Assembly (NCBI RefSeq): GCF_009857475.1
Contig: NZ_WWCJ01000025.1
Coordinates: 20,672 to 84,671 of the forward strand
Direction of reading: 5' to 3'
Length of the DNA: 64,000 nt
DNA from: Pseudoduganella guangdongensis
GTDB taxonomy: Bacteria; Pseudomonadota; Gammaproteobacteria; Burkholderiales; Burkholderiaceae_D
Every line of letters begins with the position of its first letter. Positions within the stretch are counted from its first letter, which is position 1. Positions 41,472 to 48,619 of the stretch are shown here, in pieces. A model generated the notes under the pieces. It saw only the letters and a list, made by a program, of their open reading frames with translations. It made no database searches and was not told the DNA's origin. The translations under genes were made by a program, and so were the position numbers.

Positions 41472-42659
41472 ATGCGCAGCATCCATCTTCCCACTGAACC
41501 GACGCCGAGCACGCAACCGCATCCCCTGTTGCGGCTTGGCTTTCGCCCCTTCTACCTGCTGGCGGCCCTGCTGGCGGCGCTGTCCATACCCTTGTGGCTA
41601 GCCAGCTACAAGGGGCTGCTGCCAGCCCTGCCGACGGCCAATATGCTGTGGCATATGCACGAAATGGTGTTCGGCTTTGGCGGCGTGGTGATCGTCGGCT
41701 TCCTGTTTACGGCGGGCCGCAACTGGACCAACCTGCCAACCCCGGCCGGCGGCCAGCTGGCGGCGCTGGCCTTGCTGTGGATCGCCGGGCGCGTGGCCAT
41801 GCTGGCGGCGCCCAAACTGGGCGCCTTTGTCATCGACGGCGCCTTCCTGCCTTTGTGCGCGCTGGCTTTTGGGCGCGTGCTGGTGCAGGCGCAGAGCAAG
41901 CGCAATTACCCTATCCTGGGCATCCTGGCGCTGCTGTCGCTGGCCAACCTGCTGTTCCATGCGGCGGCCAACGGCTGGATTCCGCTCTCGCCCTTTACCC
42001 CGGTGCATGGCGCGATCCTGATGATCACCGTGCTGGAAGCGGTGATCGGCGGCCGCGTGATCCCGATGTTCACCCGTAACGGCGCGCCTGGCAGCCAGCC
42101 TGTCAGCGTGGCGTGGCGCGAGAAAACCAGCATTGCGCTGCTGGCGGCAACGGCGCTGGCCTGGGTGGCCGGTTTGCCGGGCGTGCTGGTAGCGGTGGTC
42201 GCATTCGCGGCGGCCGGCATCAATGCCTGGCGCCTGATTGGCTGGGCGCCGCACGCCACCTTGCGCGTGCCGCTGCTGTGGATCCTGCACGTCGCCTACG
42301 CCTGGGTCGTGGCCGGCCTGCTGCTGCTTGGCTTTGCGGCGCTCGGCATCGGTTCGGCCAGCAGCGCCTTCCACGCGCTGGCGGTGGGCGGCATGTCGGG
42401 CCTGATCCTGGGCATGATCACGCGCACCGCGCTGGGGCATACCGGCCGCATGCTGCGCGCCGGCCGTGCCGAAAGCGCCATGTACCTGATGCTGCAAGCT
42501 GGCGCTGTGGCCCGTTTGTGTGCCAATATTATCCCCGCCGGGGTGCGTGACTACCTGTTACTGGCTTCCGCTGTGGCCTGGTCGTCGGCGTTCCTGCTCT
42601 ACCTGTTCGTGTATGCCCCATATTTGAGCCGTGCCCGCGTCGACGGGCGGGAAGGATAG
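41472..42659 (+). CDS. nnrS: NnrS-family heme-copper membrane protein
   Basis: A 395-residue integral membrane protein with about 12 hydrophobic helices. NnrS signatures: HPLLRLGFRPFYLLAALLAA near the N-terminus, MLWHMHEMVFGFGGVVIVGF, FTAGRNWTN and LGMITRTALGHTGR. NnrS proteins protect against NO and iron-nitrosyl stress. Of two in-frame ATG codons, 41472 was chosen because GAGG lies 7 bases ahead. The next gene begins 2 bases after its stop, so nnrS leads the oxidase-like operon. Confidence 0.93.
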   Translation: MRSIHLPTEPTPSTQPHPLLRLGFRPFYLLAALLAALSIPLWLASYKGLLPALPTANMLWHMHEMVFGFGGVVIVGFLFTAGRNWTNLPTPAGGQLAALALLWIAGRVAMLAAPKLGAFVIDGAFLPLCALAFGRVLVQAQSKRNYPILGILALLSLANLLFHAAANGWIPLSPFTPVHGAILMITVLEAVIGGRVIPMFTRNGAPGSQPVSVAWREKTSIALLAATALAWVAGLPGVLVAVVAFAAAGINAWRLIGWAPHATLRVPLLWILHVAYAWVVAGLLLLGFAALGIGSASSAFHALAVGGMSGLILGMITRTALGHTGRMLRAGRAESAMYLMLQAGAVARLCANIIPAGVRDYLLLASAVAWSSAFLLYLFVYAPYLSRARVDGREG

Positions 42660-42661
42660 CT

Positions 42662-44338
42662 GTGGATACCGTCACCATACTCCTGTCTTCTTTCATACTG
42701 TCGGTCACCGGCCTCCTGGTTTTTATCTGGTCGTTGCGGCATCGCTTGTTTGATTCGAGTTCGGCGGCGGCGAACGTGATTTTCTCCCCCGGCGAGGTGG
42801 GGCACGGCGAGGAGCCGGCCGCCACGCCGCAGCAGCGCGCCGGGCTGGCGCAGCCGGTCCCCGGCGAAGCGCGGCGCGAACCCGATGCGGCCGAACAGGC
42901 GGCGCTGGAACAGGAGCTGGCCGAGCGGGTGCAGGCCGACCGCTCCAGCGCTTTTGTCACCTTTGTCTTCCTGGCCTGTTCCGTGGTGTGGCTGCTGGTG
43001 GCGACGGCGGCGGGCCTGACCAGCTCCATCAAGCTGCACGAACCGGACTGGCTGGTGCAGTATCCCTGGCTGACCTTCGGCCGCATCCGCACCATCCACC
43101 TGAACGCCGTGGCCTATGGCTGGGCGCCCATGGCGGCGCTGGGCATCGCCATCTGGCTGCTGCCGCGACTCCTGAAAACCAACCTGGTGGGCGGGCGCTT
43201 TGCGATCTTCGGCGCCATGCTGTGGAATGCCGGCCTGATCGCGGGCCTGGGCTGCATTGCAGCGGGCATCAGCGACGGCATGGAATGGCTGGAGATTCCG
43301 TGGCAGGTGGACGTGCTGCTGGTGGCGGGCGGCGCGCTGGTGGGCCTGCCCCTGGTGTACACCCTGCAAAGCCGCAAGGTGCACCATCTCTATGTGTCGA
43401 TCTGGTATATGGGGGCGGCGCTGTTCTGGTTCCCTATCCTGTTCCTGATCGGGAACCTGCCGGCGGTGCACTTTGGCGTGCAGCAGGCGGCCATGAACTG
43501 GTGGTTCGGACATAACGTGCTGGGGCTGTTTTATACGCCGATGGCGGTGGCGTCGGTGTACTACTTCCTGCCCAAGATTATCGGGCGGCCGGTGCAGTCG
43601 TATAACCTGTCGCTGCTGGGCTTCTGGACCCTGGCCTTCTTCTACGGCCAGGTCGGCGGCCACCACCTGATCGGCGGTCCGGTGCCGGGCTGGCTGATCA
43701 CGCTCTCCATCGTGCAAAGCGTGATGATGGTGATTCCGGTGATCTCCTTCTCGATCAACCAGCATATGACCATGCGCGGCCACTTTTCGAAGCTGTTGCA
43801 CTCCCCCACCCTGCGCTTCATCGTCCTGGGCGGCATGATGTACACCCTGAGTTCGATCCAGGGGTCGATCGAGGCGCTGCGCAGCGTGAACACGGTGGCG
43901 CATTTCACCCACTTCACGGTGGCGCATGCCCACCTTGGCCTGTACGGTTTCTTCTCGATGGTGATGTTCGGTGCCATCTACTTTGTGATGCCGCGCGTGA
44001 TGGCGTGGGAGTGGCCTTACCCGAAACTGATCGCGTGGCACTTCTGGCTGGTGGTGCTGGGATTTTCGATCTACTTCGTGGGGCTGACCATTGGCGGCTG
44101 GCTGCAAGGGCTGGCCATGCTGGATGCGGCGCGGCCGTTCATGGAGTCGGTGGAGGTGACCATTCCGTGGCTGAAAAGCCGCTCGGTCGGCGGCGCCATC
44201 ATGACCATCGGCCACCTGGTCTTCGCCTGGCACTTCACGGCGATGGCGCTGCGCTACGGGCCGCGCCGCGTGGGGGCGGCGCTGCTGCATACCGGTGGCG
44301 GGTCGGCCGCGCCGTCCAGCAACCTGGCGGAGGCCTGA
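42662..44338 (+). CDS. Divergent cbb3-type oxidase subunit I with CcoS-like N-terminal fusion
   Basis: A 558-residue protein starting with GTG. Residues 1-45 look like CcoS (one TM helix, FIWSLRHRLFD), then a charged linker to about residue 95, then a CcoN-like core of 12 helices. Ligand residues remain: His146, CuB His284, His334 and His335, Tyr314 in SYNLS, and the HAH pair 422-424. The core motif usually FEGP reads IQGS at 399-402, so the conserved Glu is Gln400. It is the catalytic subunit of a terminal oxidase or possibly NO reductase; oxygen reduction is likely but unproven. Confidence 0.88.
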   Translation: MDTVTILLSSFILSVTGLLVFIWSLRHRLFDSSSAAANVIFSPGEVGHGEEPAATPQQRAGLAQPVPGEARREPDAAEQAALEQELAERVQADRSSAFVTFVFLACSVVWLLVATAAGLTSSIKLHEPDWLVQYPWLTFGRIRTIHLNAVAYGWAPMAALGIAIWLLPRLLKTNLVGGRFAIFGAMLWNAGLIAGLGCIAAGISDGMEWLEIPWQVDVLLVAGGALVGLPLVYTLQSRKVHHLYVSIWYMGAALFWFPILFLIGNLPAVHFGVQQAAMNWWFGHNVLGLFYTPMAVASVYYFLPKIIGRPVQSYNLSLLGFWTLAFFYGQVGGHHLIGGPVPGWLITLSIVQSVMMVIPVISFSINQHMTMRGHFSKLLHSPTLRFIVLGGMMYTLSSIQGSIEALRSVNTVAHFTHFTVAHAHLGLYGFFSMVMFGAIYFVMPRVMAWEWPYPKLIAWHFWLVVLGFSIYFVGLTIGGWLQGLAMLDAARPFMESVEVTIPWLKSRSVGGAIMTIGHLVFAWHFTAMALRYGPRRVGAALLHTGGGSAAPSSNLAEA

Positions 44339-44339
44339 T

Positions 44340-44951
44340 ATGCAAGACGAACTCAAACTACTGGGCGGGGCCATGGTGACCCTGGCCCTGGCCACGTCGG
44401 CGCTGGTGGTGGTGCCGCATGTGCAGTTGCGCAATACGGAGCCGCCGGCGGCGCTCAAGCCTTACACGGCGCAGCAGCTGCGCGGACGCCAGGTGTACAT
44501 TGAGAATGGCTGCGTGTATTGCCATTCGCAGCAGCCGCGCGACAAGTCGCAGGCGCCGGACGACCAGCGCGGCTGGGGCCGGGCCTCGGTGGCGGCGGAT
44601 TATTACTACGATACGCCGCACTTGCTGGGGACGATGCGCACCGGGCCGGACTTGTTCAATATCGGCGCGCGCCAGCCCAGCGCGGACTGGCACCTGGGGC
44701 ATATGTACCAGCCGCGCGCCTACGTGCCGGGTTCGATCATGCCGTCCTACCCTTACCTGTTCGATGTGAAGGATGCGGCGGAACCGGGCGACCGGGTGGT
44801 GAACCTGCCGCCTGGCTTTAAGCCGGCGGGCAAGGTGGTGGTGGCGAAGCCGGAGGTGCTGGACCTGGTGGCTTACCTGCAAGGACTCGACCATACTTAT
44901 CCGGTCTTGCCGGCGCCGAAGGCGAAAGGGGGACAGCATGTCGCCAAGTGA
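44340..44951 (+). CDS. CcoO-like membrane-anchored cytochrome c
   Basis: A 203-residue monoheme cytochrome c with one N-terminal TM helix (residues 8-26). Heme motif CVYCH is at 58-62 in the context ENGCVYCHSQQPRD, close to the CcoO pattern GCYxCHSQxIRP. The axial Met lies in GSIMPSYPYLF. Length is that of CcoO (about 200). It overlaps the following cytochrome gene by 14 bases. Confidence 0.92.
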   Translation: MQDELKLLGGAMVTLALATSALVVVPHVQLRNTEPPAALKPYTAQQLRGRQVYIENGCVYCHSQQPRDKSQAPDDQRGWGRASVAADYYYDTPHLLGTMRTGPDLFNIGARQPSADWHLGHMYQPRAYVPGSIMPSYPYLFDVKDAAEPGDRVVNLPPGFKPAGKVVVAKPEVLDLVAYLQGLDHTYPVLPAPKAKGGQHVAK

Positions 44952-45540
44952 TTTCGATGCGCAGCAGCGCGAGAATCCTGATCCGACCGAGAAGGATCGG
45001 CCGATCCCGTGGTTTGTGCTGGCGGTGGTGGGCACGGCGCTGGCGTGGGCTGTCGGCTATATCCTGACCGTGCGCGATGACGATCCGGCGCTGGGCGACC
45101 GGCGCACTATCGAGACCTTGCAGGCGAAGGCCGGCGGCGCGGCCGGCGCTGCGGTCGATGGGGCGCAGGTCTATTCGGCGCAGTGCGTGGCTTGCCACCA
45201 GGCGACCGGCGCGGGCTTGCCGGGGGTGTTCCCGCCGCTGGCCGATTCGGAGTGGGTGGTGGGCGACGAGAAGGTGGCGGCGGCCATCCTGCTGCATGGG
45301 GTGACGGGCAAGCTGACTGTGAAAGGCACGGCTTATAACGGGCAAATGCCGGCATTCGGCGAGAAGCTGGGCGACGCGGAGATTGCGGCGGTGCTGAGCT
45401 ATATCCGGGCCAATTTCGGCAACCAGGCGGCCGCGGTGTCGCCGGCTGCGGTGAAGGCGGTGCGCGATGCCGATGCCGCGCGCAAGGAGCCATTCAATGG
45501 GGATGAAGATCTCGCCAAGCTCGCCAAGCCGGCCGGGTAG
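44938..45540 (+). CDS. Monoheme CcoP-like cytochrome c
   Basis: A 200-residue protein with one TM helix (IPWFVLAVVGTALAWAVGYI, residues 23-42) and a single heme site CVACH at 83-87, axial Met in GQMPAFG. Ordinary CcoP is diheme and about 300 residues, so this third subunit is reduced. There is no CcoQ gene. Electrons probably pass from here to the CcoO-like subunit. Confidence 0.88.
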   Translation: MSPSDFDAQQRENPDPTEKDRPIPWFVLAVVGTALAWAVGYILTVRDDDPALGDRRTIETLQAKAGGAAGAAVDGAQVYSAQCVACHQATGAGLPGVFPPLADSEWVVGDEKVAAAILLHGVTGKLTVKGTAYNGQMPAFGEKLGDAEIAAVLSYIRANFGNQAAAVSPAAVKAVRDADAARKEPFNGDEDLAKLAKPAG

Positions 45541-46177
45541 CGCGGGCGCGGAGCGCGGGGACTTGCGGCGCACCGCGTTGCTGGTCGCGGCCATGGTGGT
45601 CTGTGGCGTGGCGGCGCTGTGGCAGGCGACCATGGGGTTTCGCGTGGTATCCACTGAGGAGGGGCGGCGGCTGGCGATTGCCGAGTCGCCCTTGGCGCTT
45701 GTTCCGGCGCAGCTTGTGCTGCCGGGTTCGCGCGTGGCGGCTTTGCCTGCCCTGCTGGCTGGGGATGGGCGGGTGGCCGTGGTCACGTTCTTTTATGCCC
45801 GCTGCAATGCGGTGTGCTCGGTGCAGGGGTCGGAGCTGCAGCAGATGCAGCGTGAGATTCTGGCCCGGGGCTGGCAGGACAAGGTGCGCTTGCTCACCAT
45901 CTCTTTCGATCCGCGCGATACGGCGGCGGATCTGACGGCGTATGCCGGGCGCATGCGGGCCGAGCCTTCGGTGTGGCAGTTCGCGGCGGTGCCGGATGCG
46001 GGGCAGCGACGGGCTTTGCTGGAGCAGGTCGGGATTATCGTTCTGCCGGCGGCGCTGGGGGAGTTTCAGCACAATGCCGCTTTCCATATCGTTGGGCGCG
46101 ATGGGCGGATGTCGCGGGTGGTCGATTATGAGCAGCCGGAGGCGGCGCTGCAGGCGGCGCTGGAGGCTGCACGATGA
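45497..46177 (+). CDS. SCO1/SenC-family copper chaperone or thiol reductase
   Basis: A 226-residue protein with one TM anchor (residues 26-46) and a thioredoxin-fold domain. Copper motif CNAVC (Cys103, Cys107) and a later His in EFQHNAAFH are present. SCO proteins deliver copper to CuB or CuA sites, fitting the oxidase genes just upstream. The start at 45497 is supported by AAGGAG 7 bases ahead and lies inside the preceding cytochrome gene. Confidence 0.88.
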   Translation: MGMKISPSSPSRPGSAGAERGDLRRTALLVAAMVVCGVAALWQATMGFRVVSTEEGRRLAIAESPLALVPAQLVLPGSRVAALPALLAGDGRVAVVTFFYARCNAVCSVQGSELQQMQREILARGWQDKVRLLTISFDPRDTAADLTAYAGRMRAEPSVWQFAAVPDAGQRRALLEQVGIIVLPAALGEFQHNAAFHIVGRDGRMSRVVDYEQPEAALQAALEAAR

Positions 46178-46731
46178 GGGGCCTTGCGCCGGCGGCGGTG
46201 CTGCTGGGCGGCGCGCTGCTTTTACGCGGACCGCTTGAGGCGTCGATGGCGCTGCATATGGTAGTGCAACTGCCGATGATCGTCGTCGCAGGTGCGCTGG
46301 CGGGGACTGGGCGCGGGGCGCGGGCGCACTGGGATGCGCATGGGCTGGCGGGGCTGACCTGGCTGCTGCTGGCGAGCGCGTACTGGATGGTGCCGCGCGC
46401 GCTGGAGCAGGCGTTGACGATGCCGCTGGCGGAGCTGGGCAAGTTCGCCAGCCTGTTCCTGGCCGGCTTCCTCTTGCCGGGTGCGCTGGCGCGGGCGGCG
46501 GCGGTGATCCAGCTTTTCTTCCTTGGCAATTTCTGCGCCATGATGGCGATTGCGGGTATGCTGTACCAGGACATGCCGCAGCGCCTGTGCAATGCCTACA
46601 CGCTGGACGACCAGGTGATCACCGGCGTCGGCTTGGTGGTGGCGTCGATTGGCATCGCGGCGGCCTGGTGCATCTGGCAGTTGCCCGCGCTAGGCGGCTA
46701 CGCCGATGCGGAGAGCCGCAACGCCAGGTAA
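46174..46731 (+). CDS. Polytopic membrane protein of the oxidase operon
   Basis: A 185-residue protein with about five TM helices, starting MRGLAPAAVLLGGALLLRGP, with His in MALHMVVQLPMIVVAG and HWDAHG. Position next to the SCO gene (ATGA overlap) suggests assembly of the oxidase, as with CtaG-like proteins, but no family is certain. Its 3' end overlaps the 3' end of the REC-HPt gene by 34 bases on the opposite strand. Confidence 0.72.
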   Translation: MRGLAPAAVLLGGALLLRGPLEASMALHMVVQLPMIVVAGALAGTGRGARAHWDAHGLAGLTWLLLASAYWMVPRALEQALTMPLAELGKFASLFLAGFLLPGALARAAAVIQLFFLGNFCAMMAIAGMLYQDMPQRLCNAYTLDDQVITGVGLVVASIGIAAAWCIWQLPALGGYADAESRNAR

Positions 46732-47483
46732 TCATCCAGGCCAGTGCAGGCACGGTCGAAGTCCGGCTGCCCCGCCAGCGCAGAAGGCAGGTCGGAGCGG
46801 CGCCAGGCCGCTTCCAGCACGCTGGCCGCGCGCGCCAGCCGGGCCGCGCCGATCGCCTGCGCGGCGCCGCGCACCGCGTGGGCAATGCGGCCAATGGCAG
46901 CCAGGTCGCGCAAGGCGAAAGCGCGCTGCAGCGCGCGCCGGTCGGCTGCATTCGATGCGGCGAAATCCTGCAGCAGGCTTTCGGCGACAGGCGTGCTGCC
47001 GCCGGCCAGCGCATTCAGGCGCGCCGGGTCGAGCGTGGCCTCGCCGGCAACGGGCAGGGGCAGCCACTGCGCCATCAGCCGCGCCAGCGCCGCCATGCTG
47101 GCCGGCTGCGGCAGGTGGTCGTCGATGCCCGCTTCATAGCAAGCCTCCAGGTCGCGCAGGAAGGCGTGCGGCCAGCTCGCCACGATCGCCACATTGCCGC
47201 TGTCGCCGGCGCGGATGGCGCGCGCCAACGCGTAGGCGTCCATATCGGTCAGTTGGCTGTCGGTGATCACCATCCCTGCCCCGCCGCTGCGCCACAGCGC
47301 CAGCGTCTGGGCGCCGTCGGCCGCTTGCAGCGTGGCATAACCCAGCGTTTGCAGGCGGCGCAGCATCAGCTCGCGGCTGGCGGGATTGGGGTCGGTCACC
47401 AGCACGGCGCGCGGCGCGGCGCCCGCGCTGGCAGCGGCGCTGCCGGGCGCCTCGACTGCTTCCATCATGGGATTCGATAACAT
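46698..47483 (-). CDS. Receiver-HPt phosphorelay protein
   Basis: A 261-residue two-domain protein. Receiver: VLVTDPNPASRELM, phospho-Asp in VITDSQLTDMDAY; the usual Thr and Lys positions are degenerate (IVASWP, HLPQPAS). C-terminal HPt: His in RIAHAVRGAAQAIGAARL. It would pass phosphate between a kinase and regulator. The start is moved to ATG 47483 because GGAGG lies 5 bases ahead; the ATG at 47498 falls in the NsrR-like site. No BvgS/EvgS-like partner is near. Confidence 0.82.
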   Translation of the reverse strand: MLSNPMMEAVEAPGSAAASAGAAPRAVLVTDPNPASRELMLRRLQTLGYATLQAADGAQTLALWRSGGAGMVITDSQLTDMDAYALARAIRAGDSGNVAIVASWPHAFLRDLEACYEAGIDDHLPQPASMAALARLMAQWLPLPVAGEATLDPARLNALAGGSTPVAESLLQDFAASNAADRRALQRAFALRDLAAIGRIAHAVRGAAQAIGAARLARAASVLEAAWRRSDLPSALAGQPDFDRACTGLDDYLALRLSASA

Positions 47484-47501
47484 ATATCCTCCATGCATCT
47501 T
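47479..47501. promoter_or_regulatory. NsrR-like operator between REC-HPt and hemerythrin genes
   Basis: Half-sites AACATATAT and ATGCATCTT separated by five bases, the same layout as the hmp site. On the other strand it covers the REC-HPt ribosome binding site and start. Confidence 0.5.
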
Positions 47502-47554
47502 TTATTGGATTATGCCATAATGTGCAAACCAAATGCATGTTTAAGGAGAGAACC

Positions 47555-47965
47555 ATGAAAGTGCAGCGCTTCGAACACGACCACCATGAAATCCTGGAAG
47601 GCATCCACCAGCTGCGCAAGCTGGTGGCCACCGGCATCGAGCACAACGCGGGCGCCATTACCCAGCTGCTGCGCACCATGAGCGCCTCGATCAAGCTGCA
47701 CCTGGCGGTGGAAGACCGCGTGGTCTATCCTGCTTTCGCCAATTCGGGACAGGCCGACCTGGCGGCGCTGGGCCGCTTCTACCAGCAGGAAATGGGCGAC
47801 CTGGCGCAGAAGTACGTGGCTTTCGCCACGCGCTGGAACCTGCCGAACCGGCTGGAGGCCGATCCGGCCGGCTTCCGCGAAGAGGCGAACAGCGTCTTCA
47901 AGGCCCTCTTCCTGCGCACCAAGCGCGAGGAAAGCGAGCTGTATCCCGCTTTCGCGCGCCTGTAA
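47555..47965 (+). CDS. Hemerythrin-domain protein
   Basis: A 136-residue four-helix protein. Helix 1 FEHDHHEILEGIHQL, helix 2 KLHLAVEDRVVYPAF (HxxxE); helix 4 reads LRTKREESELYPAF, where Arg/Lys stands at the usual His position, so the di-iron site may be altered. AAGGAGAG precedes ATG. An NsrR-like operator lies upstream. In other bacteria NsrR-controlled hemerythrin-like proteins (YtfE/DnrN, larger) repair nitrosylated Fe-S clusters; a similar role is inferred only. Confidence 0.85.
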   Translation: MKVQRFEHDHHEILEGIHQLRKLVATGIEHNAGAITQLLRTMSASIKLHLAVEDRVVYPAFANSGQADLAALGRFYQQEMGDLAQKYVAFATRWNLPNRLEADPAGFREEANSVFKALFLRTKREESELYPAFARL

Positions 47966-48601
47966 TTACTTGCGTGCCAGCGGGTTCGGGGTCGGCTCGG
48001 CGACCTTGTGCAGCACGTTGCGGTCCATGTGGTGGAAAGGCTCGTCTTCCTTGCCGCGCAGGAGCATGACGGTGTCTTCCTCGTAGCCCCAGGTACCGTC
48101 GTCGTTGATGGTGACCTTGATGCGGTATTCCGTGGTGCGGAAGCCGAACTCCAGGAATGGATTGGAGCAGATGCCGTAGGTGTCCTGCTCGCGGCGCGCC
48201 ACCAGCTCGAATTCCTTCGCGTCCGGCGCCGCAATGCCGGAGGCCATGGCGATCTGGCCGCGCGGGATGGCCAGGGTCTGGATCACCGTGTTGGTGCCCG
48301 GCTCCCACAGCCAGTAGCCGACCTGCTCGTGGTAGGTCTTGATATTGTCCGGCTTATTGACGATCAGGACGTAGCGCAGGCCGTAAAACAGCTGCGGGCC
48401 ATTGGTGACCGGGTCGATCGGCTGCAGTTCGATGCGCTCGACATAGGCTTGCTTGCGCGGGCCGTCGGCCTTGGGTTTGATATCCAGGCCGCGCTGGCCC
48501 TCCCAGATGCCGGCCATGGCGCGCAGCGGGCCAAGGTTGGCCAGGGTGTCCATGTCGACGTTGGAAGGTTCGGTGTAGATGTCGTTACTGTATTCGCTCA
48601 T
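47966..48601 (-). CDS. Heme-binding beta-barrel protein (nitrobindin-like)
   Basis: A 211-residue soluble protein of the FABP-like/nitrobindin type (formerly DUF1794 relatives). N-terminal LGPLRAMAGIWEGQRGLD is the family's GxWxGxG segment; HEQVGYWLWEPGTN and a C-terminal FHHMDRNVLHKV with candidate heme-ligating His follow. Nitrobindins bind ferric heme and scavenge peroxynitrite or NO. It is convergent with the hemerythrin gene, adjacent to other NO-related genes. Confidence 0.85.
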   Translation of the reverse strand: MSEYSNDIYTEPSNVDMDTLANLGPLRAMAGIWEGQRGLDIKPKADGPRKQAYVERIELQPIDPVTNGPQLFYGLRYVLIVNKPDNIKTYHEQVGYWLWEPGTNTVIQTLAIPRGQIAMASGIAAPDAKEFELVARREQDTYGICSNPFLEFGFRTTEYRIKVTINDDGTWGYEEDTVMLLRGKEDEPFHHMDRNVLHKVAEPTPNPLARK

Positions 48602-48619
48602 GGCATGCTTGCTCTGTGT

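Noticed and set aside
42662..44338. Canonical NorB nitric oxide reductase
   Set aside because: The NorB glutamates near the non-heme iron are not seen, while the cbb3-type Tyr in SYNLS and three CuB His are; only a divergent cbb3-like assignment is supported.
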